This document shows positions 37,238 through 47,542 of a stretch of DNA of 64,000 nucleotides, piece by piece. Below the pieces are notes generated by a model. The model made no database searches. It had not been told where the DNA came from and saw nothing but the letters and a program-made list of their open reading frames with translations. Origin of the DNA: Methylonatrum kenyense (lineage in GTDB: Bacteria; Pseudomonadota; Gammaproteobacteria; Nitrococcales; Aquisalimonadaceae); contig NZ_JALPKO010000006.1 in the NCBI RefSeq assembly GCF_023195885.1, positions 1-64,000 on the forward strand, in the 5' to 3' direction. A program made the translations under genes and the position numbers. Every line of letters begins with the position of its first letter. Position 1 is the first letter of the stretch.

Positions 37238-38215
37238 ATGTGGGATTTTCGAATGGGGCAGGCGATTCGTCTTCTGCTCGCGACCATGCCATTTCTGCTG
37301 CTTCGGCTGGCCGTCTATTTCGGTATCACCCTGGCCTATGTGCTGGCCACCGGCACCGGTGCCGGCCTGGGCTGGGGCATTGGCGCCTTGGGCGATGAAG
37401 GCTTTCGCGCCGGCTCCACGTTCTTTGGCGGACTGATCGGCTTCGGCATCATCGGCGCGCTGGTCTACTGGTTTCGTGAGTACCTGCTCTACATCGTCAA
37501 GGCCGGGCACATCGCGGTTATGGTGGAGAAGATGGATGGCGGCTCTCTACCCGCCGGGCGCTCGCAGATCGATCATGCGCGCGGCGTGGTGCAGGAGAGG
37601 TTCAAGGAGGCCTCGGTACTGTTCGTCCTGGATCAGGTCGTCAAGGGCGTGCTGCGGGTGATTGTCGGCATGGTGCGATCGGTGGTTCGGCTGCTGCCGA
37701 TTCCCGGTGCAACGCAACTGGTCGGGGTGATTCACGCCATTCTGCGCATGGCGGTGGGGTTCATCGACGAGGTGATCCTGGCGCACGCGATCCGTACCCG
37801 TTCCGACAATCCCTGGCAGTCGGCGCGTACTGCGCTGGTGCTGTATGGCCAGAACTACAAGTCCATGCTCAAGAACGCCGTTTGGCTTGCCCTGTTTGTC
37901 TACGGCCTGTCGATTCTGGTCTTCCTGGTCATGCTCACGCCGGCGGCGGCGCTTGCCTATATGGTGCCGGGTGGCTGGGGCGCGACCAGCGTCATCATTG
38001 CGCTGTTGCTGGCCTGGAGCGTCAAGGTCGCCGTGATCGAGCCGTTTGCAGTGACCTGCATGATGCAGGTCTTCTTCTCGGTCACCGAGGGCCAGCAGCC
38101 GGATTCGGAATGGGAACAGAAACTCGAAGGCATGTCGGACCGCTTCAAGGAACTCGGCAGCAAGGCTGCCTCTTGGGTTGGTCGCGGCAAGGGGGCAGCT
38201 ACCGCGCAGGCGTAG
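37238..38215 (+). CDS. Multi-helix membrane protein of unknown function
   Basis: The 325-aa protein has about five helices and amphipathic segments between them. Residues 95-190 include FLLLRLAVYFGITLAY-like segments earlier and VVKGVLRVIVGMVRSVVRL; the C-terminal 40 residues are soluble. ATG 37238 is chosen because it begins just before the first helix; the in-frame upstream ATG at 37142 adds a non-membrane stretch. It overlaps the convergent 38199 gene by 17 bp. No family recognised. Confidence 0.65.
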   Translation: MWDFRMGQAIRLLLATMPFLLLRLAVYFGITLAYVLATGTGAGLGWGIGALGDEGFRAGSTFFGGLIGFGIIGALVYWFREYLLYIVKAGHIAVMVEKMDGGSLPAGRSQIDHARGVVQERFKEASVLFVLDQVVKGVLRVIVGMVRSVVRLLPIPGATQLVGVIHAILRMAVGFIDEVILAHAIRTRSDNPWQSARTALVLYGQNYKSMLKNAVWLALFVYGLSILVFLVMLTPAAALAYMVPGGWGATSVIIALLLAWSVKVAVIEPFAVTCMMQVFFSVTEGQQPDSEWEQKLEGMSDRFKELGSKAASWVGRGKGAATAQA

Positions 38216-39647
38216 GCAGTTCGACGACTTCGCTATGGCTGACGCCCGTGTAATCAAGGGTCAGCGTCTCGGTGGCTGCATCGATCCGGTATACGGCGGT
38301 GAAGCGGCGCGCTTCGCCGCCGGCCGGCAGCCAGAACGGTTCTTCCAGGGCGAGAGGCCCTGGCTGATAAACCGCCAACGGTTCGATTGTCTGCTCGTCG
38401 GCGTCCACCAGGGTCAGTCGGTTACTGATTGGCATCATGCCGCCGGTGTCACTCTCGTTTCGCAGGGATCCCGTCAGCAGCAGGAGTTGCGTGTCCGGCT
38501 CGGCCGAGTGTGTGGCGAAGGTCTCCGCCTCGCGTAGATCGTGAAGCTGGAACGGTGTCGGTTCATCGGCGATCTCCAGCAGCACCTCGGTACTCGCCAT
38601 ACCCTCGGTCGATCGGTCCGACTCGAGGGCCAGGTCGAGCGTAAAGCGTATTGGTTCGCGGTTTCGCTGCGGGATATCGGTGGCGCGGAACTGTGGAAAG
38701 TGGGCTACCAGCTCCACCTGATCCGCCTGTTCGGGCACCGGAAAGACCGCCAGGCCGCCGGCCGTCGCGTCGGGCAGCCAAGGCGGATCGGCAGGTAGCG
38801 TCCCCAGGTCGTTGCGACGCAAATAGCCATGCTGCTGGTCGACCACCAGTTGCAGCAGGCCGCTTGCCTCCATGTATTCCATCACCTTCGGTACCTCTGC
38901 ACGGGCGTCAAGGTCTGCGGAGACATCCAGCGCCCGGGCATCGGCCTCGATGGTCCAGAGACTGGTGCCGCGCAGATCCACCGCAACCCATTGCATGCCT
39001 TCAGGAGCTGCCTCGCCTCTCCATTGCTCATGCAGGGACACGTCATGGATGCCGATTCGCATCAGGTCGTTCTCGGCGCTGTCCAGCGCGTCTGAGGCGG
39101 TTGCCTCGCCGTCTACAAGGCTGACGCGAAGCGGCGCGTATTCATCGTGGTAATAGTGCAGTGAGAGGGCTTGCAGGCCATCGGTCGGCACGCGGTAGGC
39201 GACTTGCCCGCTGGCACTGGCCCCGACGTGCGGAAGGACGAATTCATCCGTCATCCCGGAGTCGGCCGGAAGCGTGGCCCGATTGATGCGCGCACCATTG
39301 GCAAGCAGATAAAGCTGGCGTTCCAGCGAGGCAATCAGGATCGGTTCCGGGTAATTCAGACCGAAGAGCAGATCGGCCGGCATCCAGTTATCGAACCGCA
39401 GGTCCAGCACCAGCCAACGGTCGCCATCGGCCGGCGACTCTCCGTCCAGGCCGTCCTGCAGCCGTGCGCCAGTCACGTGCAGGCTGATCGCCCGGTTGCA
39501 GTCGGACAGGGCGAGGGACTGGTGACGTTCCAGCTCCGCAAGCTGGTCCGGACCGAGCGGTTCGGAAATAGGCTGGGCAGCCGGCGCCATGGGCAGTAGC
39601 AGGCAGGCCAAGGCAAGCCAGGGGATGATCGTTCTGGGCTGGGTCAT
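38199..39647 (-). CDS. Exported beta-rich protein at the end of the stator-vWA cluster
   Basis: The 482-aa protein has a signal peptide (about residues 1-24, ALACLLLPMAPAA) and an acidic, strand-rich body with no recognised domain. It is 10 bp downstream of the transglutaminase-fold gene on the same strand, so it belongs to the same unit. A role in the extracytoplasmic assembly encoded by this cluster is an inference. Its end overlaps a convergent gene by 17 bp. Confidence 0.65.
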   Translation of the reverse strand: MTQPRTIIPWLALACLLLPMAPAAQPISEPLGPDQLAELERHQSLALSDCNRAISLHVTGARLQDGLDGESPADGDRWLVLDLRFDNWMPADLLFGLNYPEPILIASLERQLYLLANGARINRATLPADSGMTDEFVLPHVGASASGQVAYRVPTDGLQALSLHYYHDEYAPLRVSLVDGEATASDALDSAENDLMRIGIHDVSLHEQWRGEAAPEGMQWVAVDLRGTSLWTIEADARALDVSADLDARAEVPKVMEYMEASGLLQLVVDQQHGYLRRNDLGTLPADPPWLPDATAGGLAVFPVPEQADQVELVAHFPQFRATDIPQRNREPIRFTLDLALESDRSTEGMASTEVLLEIADEPTPFQLHDLREAETFATHSAEPDTQLLLLTGSLRNESDTGGMMPISNRLTLVDADEQTIEPLAVYQPGPLALEEPFWLPAGGEARRFTAVYRIDAATETLTLDYTGVSHSEVVELPTPAR

Positions 39648-39657
39648 CGGTGGTTCC

Positions 39658-42069
39658 TCAACACTGGCTGGCCGGCGTTACCGCGTCCAGGAAGCTGTCG
39701 GTGGCCTTTCCGGCCAGCTTGCCGACCGCCATGCTGTTGAGCATGTCGAACAGCTTGTTGCCACCGGTGATGACGAAACCCGACAGCTCCGCATAACTAC
39801 TCAGGCCGTTGCTCATGTAGCTGCTCACGGCGGAATTGACCGCGGCACTCTTGACGCAGCAACTCATGCCCTCGGCGTAGTCGAACTGGAACATGCAGGC
39901 CCAGACGGTCTGGACCATGCCGACGACATCGACTGCGGTTTCCATCTGCTCGATCAGCAGCAGAATGCCCTCGACGTACTGTCCACGTGCATCCGGACCG
40001 AAGCCCAGAAGATCTCCGGTTTGCGGGTTCAATTGCCACCACACGGGCTCGCCGTCGGTTTCGGCAGGCGCGATGATCAGTTGGTCCTCGCCTGCAAGCG
40101 CAAGCGTTGCCCGCAGATCCTCCTTCTGTCCGGTCCCCTCGAATACGGCATCGGCCGATTGCGCGGTCCATGGGGATTGCCGATCGAGATCCCGCGCGAA
40201 TGCGACTGCCGTGTTGGCGGCAGTCGGTGTGTCGCCGGCGATGAGCCGTGCCTCCAGCAAGGTATCGGTGACGCCCTGGGCAATCCGGACCATCGCGGCG
40301 TCATCGCTGGCGGCCGGCACAGCGACCCGGTTATCGATGATGTCCAGGCCTTCCCGTACCGCCGGCTCGCCATCACCGTCCAGGCTCAGCAGGCGTGCGA
40401 AGCCCAGCAGATTGACACGGTCCAGGGCAATATTCTCGCGTTCAGGGCTCAACACCTGCCGCAGGCGCGCAAGCTGGTCCAGCTCGGAGCGGCGCGGTTG
40501 CCGTTCGTCCAGGGCCTGGTCAAGGAAATCGAGGCCGTCACGAACCGCGGCATAGGCGGCGCCAACGGCGGGCAGGCGGTTATCCAACAGTTCGCCATAG
40601 CGCAGCGCGGAGAGTTGCTCGGCCGGCATCCAGGCAACCTGCGGCGCCAGTTCCATGCTGCCCAGCATGGCGGTTGCCCGTGCGTCCCGGCGCGCCTGGT
40701 TGAAGCGGGGTAGATGGCTGTCGCCATGCCGCGCCGCCGCACCGATGACATCCATCATCGGCCGTTCGAAGTGGTCCACATCGCGGTTGGGCGTGTGAAC
40801 TGCCAATTGCAGCAGGACGGCACTGAGTTCCGCCGGTGGTGCCTCGTCCTCGCGCTCACGACCGCGGAGGCTAAGTTCGCCCAGGGCGCCGGTCGCTTCG
40901 TCAAAGGCCTCGCCGTGCGGCGCCAGCCCCCGCTGCTCCTGCACCGTGCCGTCGCTGAGAATGCTTTTGTCGCTGACCAGATCGCCGCCAATGCGGAGCA
41001 GGGGCATCCATTCCGTTTCCTGCAATACCGCGGAGGGCAGTCCGGCCTGATCGAAATCGCCGTCCACGCCGAGTACCGCGGCCATGCCAGGTACGTTGAA
41101 CGGGTACGTTTCGATGCGGATCTGTTTGCCGATCAGTTCGCTGACCGGGAAGCGATGCGTCAATGCCGTATGTTGCCGCAAGCGGTCGCCGACCAATTGC
41201 TCGGCGATGATGGCAAGCTCCAGCCAGTGGCGCTGGTCCTCGGGGATGTCTTCGGGGTAGAACGCCGTTTGGTGCGCCTCATCAAGCCAGCGTTCACCGG
41301 CGGCGAGATCGGGGAGTGCCGGGTCCAGGTCCTGCCAGTGTCCGCCCTGGTCGATCTGGACCCACCAGTGATGCGTGACGGGCGCGCTTCCGGCCGCCAC
41401 ATCCCCGTCGAGGAACTGCTCCAGCGCGCCTTGCTGGACCGAGACGGCTTTGGCCAGTTCGCTGCCGCTGGCCTCGAATCGTTCCAGTTCCCGCCGTATG
41501 TCCATGGAGAATTCCGCGGGATCGAGATCGAAGCGTTCGGCGGTCGCCTGGATTCCCGCATCCTGTTGCGTCAGTTCGGCGCTGGTCTGTGGTTCCAGGG
41601 GAATCGGCACGTCCAACCAGCGGGCGGCCAGGGCGGTTGCCTGCTCTGTCTCGATTTCGCTGCCGACGATGCGGGCGGTATGACCGGCACGCCGCAACAG
41701 ATCGGCCAGCAGCAGTGCACGATCCAGACTTGATCCCATGCGGTCCATGACCACGCCCTGTGCGCCACGCAGTTCGCCGTCATAGGCCAGCCAGCGGGTT
41801 TCGTCCCGCACCCAGGCGAACAGTGTTTCCGGTGCGCTGCCAAGCGAGGTCTGCAACGCGGCCGGATCGAAATCCTCTCGCGGCAGGGCCTGTGCGGCGT
41901 CGTGAGCGGCCTGGCTTACGGCGTGAACCTGCTGCTCCAGGCTGGCCGTGCCGTCGTCCGGGCCGATCGGTGAGCCCGGACAGCTATTCGCGGCCAGGGC
42001 GCTCCCGCAAACGCCGAACAGGACCAAAAGCCCGAAACAGCGGTGGATATGGGCAAACAGATAGCGCAT
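39658..42069 (-). CDS. Exported transglutaminase-fold protein lacking the catalytic Cys
   Basis: The 803-aa protein has a signal peptide (residues 1-27, ending SALAA). The N-terminal half contains a transglutaminase-like core: MGSSLDRALLLADLLRRAGH (111-130) is the segment with the usual G-x-C-x-D-x-A motif, followed by THHWWVQIDQGGHWQDLDP (232-250). His233/234 and Asp249 are in place, but Ser113 or Ser114 stands where Cys is expected. It is therefore a pseudo-enzyme, a binding module or a Ser-type variant. The rest is helical and acidic, with a Cys-rich end (CMFQ, SCCVKS). The start at 42069 is chosen because it begins 16 bp after the vWA gene and immediately before the signal peptide. Confidence 0.75.
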   Translation of the reverse strand: MRYLFAHIHRCFGLLVLFGVCGSALAANSCPGSPIGPDDGTASLEQQVHAVSQAAHDAAQALPREDFDPAALQTSLGSAPETLFAWVRDETRWLAYDGELRGAQGVVMDRMGSSLDRALLLADLLRRAGHTARIVGSEIETEQATALAARWLDVPIPLEPQTSAELTQQDAGIQATAERFDLDPAEFSMDIRRELERFEASGSELAKAVSVQQGALEQFLDGDVAAGSAPVTHHWWVQIDQGGHWQDLDPALPDLAAGERWLDEAHQTAFYPEDIPEDQRHWLELAIIAEQLVGDRLRQHTALTHRFPVSELIGKQIRIETYPFNVPGMAAVLGVDGDFDQAGLPSAVLQETEWMPLLRIGGDLVSDKSILSDGTVQEQRGLAPHGEAFDEATGALGELSLRGREREDEAPPAELSAVLLQLAVHTPNRDVDHFERPMMDVIGAAARHGDSHLPRFNQARRDARATAMLGSMELAPQVAWMPAEQLSALRYGELLDNRLPAVGAAYAAVRDGLDFLDQALDERQPRRSELDQLARLRQVLSPERENIALDRVNLLGFARLLSLDGDGEPAVREGLDIIDNRVAVPAASDDAAMVRIAQGVTDTLLEARLIAGDTPTAANTAVAFARDLDRQSPWTAQSADAVFEGTGQKEDLRATLALAGEDQLIIAPAETDGEPVWWQLNPQTGDLLGFGPDARGQYVEGILLLIEQMETAVDVVGMVQTVWACMFQFDYAEGMSCCVKSAAVNSAVSSYMSNGLSSYAELSGFVITGGNKLFDMLNSMAVGKLAGKATDSFLDAVTPASQC

Positions 42070-42085
42070 GGGGTGGCTCCGAATC

Positions 42086-45000
42086 CTACTGTTGGTCCAG
42101 GCGGAAGGTCTTTTCACTGCCCGGGGCCAGGGTCAGGCTGAAGCGCCGTTCGCCGTCGGCGCCGTCGACCAGCAGTTCATAGTCGCCGGCATCCAGGGCC
42201 AGCGCCTGGCCGTCGTCGACCCGACCCTCGGCGACCACGTCCTGCTCGGAATCAACAATCCGGTAGGTGGCAGTCAATGCCTGTTGCAGTGCCCGACTGA
42301 GTTGCTCGCCATCGCTGCTCTCGAAGTAGGCGCCGCCGCCGTCGCGGGCAAACCGCTCGAACTCCGCCTGCATGCCGATTTCTTCAATATGAAAGCCAAC
42401 GATGTTCAACCGCAGGTCCATGCCGGCGTCCACCAGGGCTGCCACCGAGGCTTCGACGTCTCCGTCGCAGGTTTCCTCGCCATCAGTCAGCATCACCACC
42501 AGCTTGCGCTCAGCGTCCACGTCCGCCAGGTCCTCCGGCACCGCGTCAAGTGACGCTGCCAGCGGCGTTCGGGCCAGATTGATGGCCTGGATCGCATTGA
42601 CGGTGTCGCGGACGGTATTGTGGTTGCCGGCAGTCGGTGGCACCAGCAGTTCGGTCTCGCAGCTATGCGGTTCGGTGTGACCGTAGGCCCGCAAGGCCAC
42701 CGGTACCTGCTCGGGGATCCGTTCGTCGAGGACCTCGTTGACAATCCGGCGAGCGACTTCGATGCGGCGACCACCCTCCATCTGACGCAACATCGATCCG
42801 GAGGCGTCGAAGATCAGGTGCACGGCGCCGGCAGCCAGGGCCGGCGTCTCGCCGCTGACAATCTCCAGGGTTCCGGGTTCGGGTGGTTCCTGGTAGCGCA
42901 TTTCCGCATCGAGGAAATAACGGGTCGGTTGGCGTACGGCCCGCATTCCCTGTTCGAAGGCGCGAATCAGGCCACCGCGGTCAACGTTGTAGCTGTAGTG
43001 TCCGCCGCCAACTGCCGACCAGCTTCGCATCAGGTTCTGGTACCAGCGGGTCTCGGCGATGTCCCGGGGCATGCCGTGACTGATTTCCAGGGCGAAGATT
43101 CTCGGTCTGACGCGTTCCAGAACGGGCCAGACGTCCATGGTCCGACCGCGCAGCTCGGCATCGGTGATCAGGAAAATCACCCGGTCGACCTCACCACGTG
43201 CACTGTCGTCGTGTTGCAGCATTTCCAGTTCCCGGCTCGCCTGCAGCAGGGCCGGCTCCGAGTTGGAGCTGGTGAACTGGCGCTCATAGGCTTCCAGCGT
43301 CCGGCGCAGACGCTGCGGCGATTCCGCCCAGTCCGCCATCAGCATCGGGCCGCCCAGCGGCATCAGATTGGCGATCTCCTCGCCGGGGCGCAGCCGCTCG
43401 GCGAATCGGCTTACCGATTGGTAGATGGTGCGCTCGTGGGCCCGCAGACTGCCGCTTGCGTCCCAGAGAAACGCAATCGCCCGCACCGGTTCGGTGACAT
43501 CAAGCCGGTACTCGCCGGGATCCAGATCCACCGCGGTCGCTTCGCGCCAGCCGTGGCCGTCGGCAGTCCAGTCAAGGGCGATGTCGTTGCCTTCCGCATC
43601 CTGCAGGGTGGTAATCAGTCGGCCCGCCATGTCTTCGCGCAGACGCAGGGCCAGCGTGTTGTCCCCGGGCTCTAGCGTGAGCCGGTAACTGCGCGTGTCT
43701 CCGGGCGAGTCGACGCGACCGCTGAGCTTGCCGGCGAAATGCCACGGCGCGTCCGGCGTGCTGTCGGCATCGTCAACCTCGACAGGCCAGTCCGGCCCTT
43801 GATGCACCGCCTCGAACGGACCCTCGCGGCCGTCTCGCTGCCAGTGGGCAAGGACCGATTCGCCACTGTCCGGGGATGCCGCTTCATAGGCGCCGAGTTC
43901 GGCGGGTATCCGCCACCGCTGACCGCGTCCGCCGTCCTCCAGCGGCTCCGGTTCGGTGACTTCGAGCCGCAGGTAACGGGCCCAGACCGGCTCCTCCAGC
44001 TGCAGGTGGGCAAGCCCGTCCGCATCCCGTTCGAGGGTCCAGCGACCATGATCCGTCCAGGGTCCGACCGGGCTCTCCAGGCTGCTGAAGACCCGTACCC
44101 GCTCCACCGGCAGTCCGTCCCGGTTCGCGTCGTCCTTCCAGCTCAGGCTGTCGAGTCTCGCGGCGCGCTGCTGCAGGAAGCCGAACACAAGGTCGATACG
44201 ACGTCCGCGAATCACTTCGCCGCGTTGCCGCGTGCCGTCGCTTGGGCGGAACAGGCGGGCGCTACCACCAACCAGCTCGCGCAGGCTGGTCACGTCGGGA
44301 CGGCTGTAGATCCAGTGACCGCCCAGCGCCGGGTCGAGCAGATTGGGGCGCGAATCGGCTAGCGCGCCAGTCGGTTTTCCCAGCACCTGCAAGGCGCCAA
44401 TGCCGGTGCTGTCACTGCGGGAGACGGGCCCCCAGTAGCTCAACGGCCGAACGCCGATGTAGCGGGCTTCCACGGGCTCGTCGAGCGGGAAATACTGGTC
44501 GCCGTCCAGATTGTCCAGCTCGATGGTTTTCAACGGGGTGAGTGAATCGAAGGACGGCCCGATGCTGATTTCCACCTCGCGCCAGCGCTGCAACGGCGAG
44601 TGCTTGGAGCGGGGATCGAGCACCAGTGTCCGGATCTCGCCACCGTCACCGGCCAGGCGCAGGGGCGGCAGGGGGTCCCCGGGGTCAACCCGGTTGCGAA
44701 GGTGGCCCCAGCGTATCGAGCTGCCGGCGGAGCTCATGCCGTCGATCAGGTGGTACAGCCGATAGTCACCCCAGTCGGTCTCCAGGATGTCGCCGCTTTC
44801 GGCGTCCACGAATCGCGCCCCGAGACCCTCCCAGGCCAGGTCCACCATGCCTCGCGCGGCGCGCGCGGCGTCGGTGAGATCATCGGCAGTTGCCACGGCT
44901 TGCGATTCACTGTCCACGGCAATTGCAAGCTGGGCGTCAGTGCCGCCGGCACGGATGAAGAGGCGCACCGGGGAATCGTCGGGCAGGCCAGCAGGCAGGA

Positions 45001-47542
45001 TCCAGTCCAGTTCCAGCGTCGTTTCGCCGCCTGGTTCCAGGGTGTACGTCTCGGGCAGGCCGCGAACCTGCCAGCCGCTGTGGTTGGCATGGGCGGACAG
45101 CGGCACCTCGAGCAGCTCGTCGCCATGGTTTTCAAGCTGTAGTTCGGTCTCGACCTGCTGCGGTTGACCGGACCAGGCGGCGAGGGTCTCGACCCGTGCA
45201 TCCAGGGCCATCGTGATGTCGTCGCGATGGCGTTGCCTTTCTTCTGCGCGTTGTGCGAGCAGCGGATCGTCGACCTGAAGCTGGATAGTGCCGCGACGCC
45301 CGGAATTTACCCGGAGGTACCAGGGGCCACCGGCCGGCACACTGACGCCCCTGGCATAGGCGTCGTCGGCGGCGGGGTCGATGTCTTCCTGGTCCAGGGC
45401 CACGCCTGCGTCATCCAGGATCTCGAATTCCGCGCGGGCAAGGCGGTTAGGGCCGAAAGCGGTGAGCCGGATCTCGCGATCGGATTCTCCGGTGGGCAGC
45501 AGGAACCACTGATAATCGCCACCCAGTTCGCTGTGTGGCAGATCCAGCAGCCCATCGTCGGGTAAGGGTGCGGCGAAACTGATGTCCTCGCCGAAGGGGT
45601 GGCCGGCGTCGATGTCCCATGGCGCCATCGTATCCACGGCAAGCTGATAGGCGGATGATCCGTCACGGCCGCTGATCTCCAGGTAATACTCCCCCGGGGG
45701 AAGCTTGGCGGTTGCCCTTAGCGGATCGGCATCGGCATCAAGCCTGGAGTGGTTGAGCAACCGGGTTTCGCTGTCGGTGTAGAGTGCAGCGGCAATGCTC
45801 CCCTGCTCCGGAGGCAGGATTTCCAGACGAACGCGGTTCCAGCCGTGCAGGGTGAAACGGAAATAGTCGGTATCGCGACTGTCCCTGAGTTCACCGCGGA
45901 CGGGTTTGCCCATGTGCAGGCTGTTGGCGTTTGCCGGATCATCGTTCGGTTCCGTTTCCCGGGTCGGATCCGGCGCACCCAGCCGTTGCGCCTGAATGCG
46001 GTAATCCGTGTCCTTGCCATCCAGCCGCAGGTAGTACTCGCCAGGCAGGAGTTGCAGACGGTCGAAGCCGAACCCGTCCAGCGTGTCACTGACCCAGGGG
46101 TCCCGGCTTTGGCGCCATGTGCCCTGCGTATCACGTCGCACGATACGTAGACCGTCGAGGCCGTCGCCGGTCGCCTCAATTCGCCAGAGCTGGTCGGCTT
46201 CCAGCACCTGTAAACGGAACCAGGCCTGCCGCTCGCCGGTGAAGGTGCCGTGCAGGGACTCGCCGGGTGCCAGCGGCGCTGCCCAGTCGCGGATGTCGCT
46301 GGGTTCCGGGACCTGATCGTCGTCGCCCGGCGGTACTGCCCGCAGTGTGATGTCGACCTCGGCGTCCTGGTCGTCCGGCTCCAGCCGGAGGTAGTAGACA
46401 TTCGGCGTCAGGCGTAGCGCGTCGAAACTTGGCTGGGCGGAAGCCTGGCGGCAGGCCTCGTCGCGGGTGAAGAATTCGCCGAGGCAGAGCGTTACGTCCG
46501 CGGTGTCCCCGGCGGCATCGATCTGCCAGCCGTGTTCGTTCGCCTGCGTCTCGTCCAGGGTGAATCGCAGGTAACTGGGGGTCTCCGGTGCGAGGGTCAG
46601 GCGGGTTGTGTCATCCGGTGCCAGTTCGATGGCGTCGGCCAGGGTGGTGGCGACTGCATCGGGTTGTGGCTCCGGCCGTTCGCCATCCTGCTCAAGCCGC
46701 ACGGCGACGCGGCCAATGGCTGCACCATCGTCCCGCCTGATGCGCAGTCGACTACGCTCCGGCAACGGCTCGGAAAGCCAGCGATGGTTGAGCGGGTTTC
46801 CGTGAATCGGATCGGTCAGCGCCTCGCCATCCGCGTTCAGCAGCGTTGCCGTCAGATCGGCGCCCAGCTCGCCAAGCAGTCTGATTTGCCAGAGCCAGTC
46901 CTCGGTCTCCTCGGTTCGGAGCGGAAGCTCGAATGCCTCGGCGTTGATCTGGAAGTACCAGTCACGGTCAACCCGCACCGGCAGATCCTCGCCGGCAGTA
47001 TCGGCATCCGCGGTACCGTGCAGTTCGATGGTTTCCACCGGGGTCAAGGTGAACTGATAGTCACCGCCCCCGGCTTCAGTCAGCAGGCGGATCAGGTATT
47101 CGCCGTGCGGCACCATCAGGCCGTCATGGGTTTGCACTGCGCGGCGTGCCGTCGCCTCCAGCTCCAGCAACGGTGCCGTCTCCGCATCAGGAGTCGGTTC
47201 ATTGTCCGTGGCCATGCCGAATTCGGCCACGCCGCTGTCCTCGGCAGCGTCGACCTCCGGCATGGTCCCCAGCAGCCCGCGGATCGCGTCCTCGGTACCC
47301 GCCTGCAGTTCCAGTCGCCAGAGTTGGTCGGCTTCGGCGTCGTCCACCTGCCAGCGGAATTTGTCCCGGCCATCCGTCTCCAGTTTGCCAATCAATCGCG
47401 CGCCGCCGCGGAACGGCTGCGCGGTTTCGACGGTGTCATTGGGATCCTCCGCAAATAACATTTGCGGATAGGTTGCGGGTGTCGTGGCCGGCAGAAGCAG
47501 GCCCAGAACGATGCAAAAACCGAATGCTGCAGATCTGCCCAT
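42086..47542 (-). CDS. Giant exported protein with PPC-like, discoidin-like and two vWA domains
   Basis: The 1818-aa protein has a signal peptide (about residues 1-24). Residues 30-800 hold several beta-sandwich repeats of the pre-peptidase C-terminal (PPC) type, including E-x-EPND-x-A and DTDYFRFTLHGW. Residues about 1000-1290 look discoidin-like (WREVEISIGPSFDS, RYIGVRPLSYWG). Two von Willebrand A domains follow: the first (about 1353-1545) has DASGS at 1361 and LITDAE near 1460; the second (about 1572-1755) has DASGS at 1579 and LTDGEETCDGD from 1686. Both have MIDAS-type residues and should bind a divalent cation. A short beta domain ends the chain. It should act in the periplasm or on the cell surface in adhesion or complex assembly. 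It is encoded in the middle of the stator cluster. Confidence 0.85.
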   Translation of the reverse strand: MGRSAAFGFCIVLGLLLPATTPATYPQMLFAEDPNDTVETAQPFRGGARLIGKLETDGRDKFRWQVDDAEADQLWRLELQAGTEDAIRGLLGTMPEVDAAEDSGVAEFGMATDNEPTPDAETAPLLELEATARRAVQTHDGLMVPHGEYLIRLLTEAGGGDYQFTLTPVETIELHGTADADTAGEDLPVRVDRDWYFQINAEAFELPLRTEETEDWLWQIRLLGELGADLTATLLNADGEALTDPIHGNPLNHRWLSEPLPERSRLRIRRDDGAAIGRVAVRLEQDGERPEPQPDAVATTLADAIELAPDDTTRLTLAPETPSYLRFTLDETQANEHGWQIDAAGDTADVTLCLGEFFTRDEACRQASAQPSFDALRLTPNVYYLRLEPDDQDAEVDITLRAVPPGDDDQVPEPSDIRDWAAPLAPGESLHGTFTGERQAWFRLQVLEADQLWRIEATGDGLDGLRIVRRDTQGTWRQSRDPWVSDTLDGFGFDRLQLLPGEYYLRLDGKDTDYRIQAQRLGAPDPTRETEPNDDPANANSLHMGKPVRGELRDSRDTDYFRFTLHGWNRVRLEILPPEQGSIAAALYTDSETRLLNHSRLDADADPLRATAKLPPGEYYLEISGRDGSSAYQLAVDTMAPWDIDAGHPFGEDISFAAPLPDDGLLDLPHSELGGDYQWFLLPTGESDREIRLTAFGPNRLARAEFEILDDAGVALDQEDIDPAADDAYARGVSVPAGGPWYLRVNSGRRGTIQLQVDDPLLAQRAEERQRHRDDITMALDARVETLAAWSGQPQQVETELQLENHGDELLEVPLSAHANHSGWQVRGLPETYTLEPGGETTLELDWILPAGLPDDSPVRLFIRAGGTDAQLAIAVDSESQAVATADDLTDAARAARGMVDLAWEGLGARFVDAESGDILETDWGDYRLYHLIDGMSSAGSSIRWGHLRNRVDPGDPLPPLRLAGDGGEIRTLVLDPRSKHSPLQRWREVEISIGPSFDSLTPLKTIELDNLDGDQYFPLDEPVEARYIGVRPLSYWGPVSRSDSTGIGALQVLGKPTGALADSRPNLLDPALGGHWIYSRPDVTSLRELVGGSARLFRPSDGTRQRGEVIRGRRIDLVFGFLQQRAARLDSLSWKDDANRDGLPVERVRVFSSLESPVGPWTDHGRWTLERDADGLAHLQLEEPVWARYLRLEVTEPEPLEDGGRGQRWRIPAELGAYEAASPDSGESVLAHWQRDGREGPFEAVHQGPDWPVEVDDADSTPDAPWHFAGKLSGRVDSPGDTRSYRLTLEPGDNTLALRLREDMAGRLITTLQDAEGNDIALDWTADGHGWREATAVDLDPGEYRLDVTEPVRAIAFLWDASGSLRAHERTIYQSVSRFAERLRPGEEIANLMPLGGPMLMADWAESPQRLRRTLEAYERQFTSSNSEPALLQASRELEMLQHDDSARGEVDRVIFLITDAELRGRTMDVWPVLERVRPRIFALEISHGMPRDIAETRWYQNLMRSWSAVGGGHYSYNVDRGGLIRAFEQGMRAVRQPTRYFLDAEMRYQEPPEPGTLEIVSGETPALAAGAVHLIFDASGSMLRQMEGGRRIEVARRIVNEVLDERIPEQVPVALRAYGHTEPHSCETELLVPPTAGNHNTVRDTVNAIQAINLARTPLAASLDAVPEDLADVDAERKLVVMLTDGEETCDGDVEASVAALVDAGMDLRLNIVGFHIEEIGMQAEFERFARDGGGAYFESSDGEQLSRALQQALTATYRIVDSEQDVVAEGRVDDGQALALDAGDYELLVDGADGERRFSLTLAPGSEKTFRLDQQ

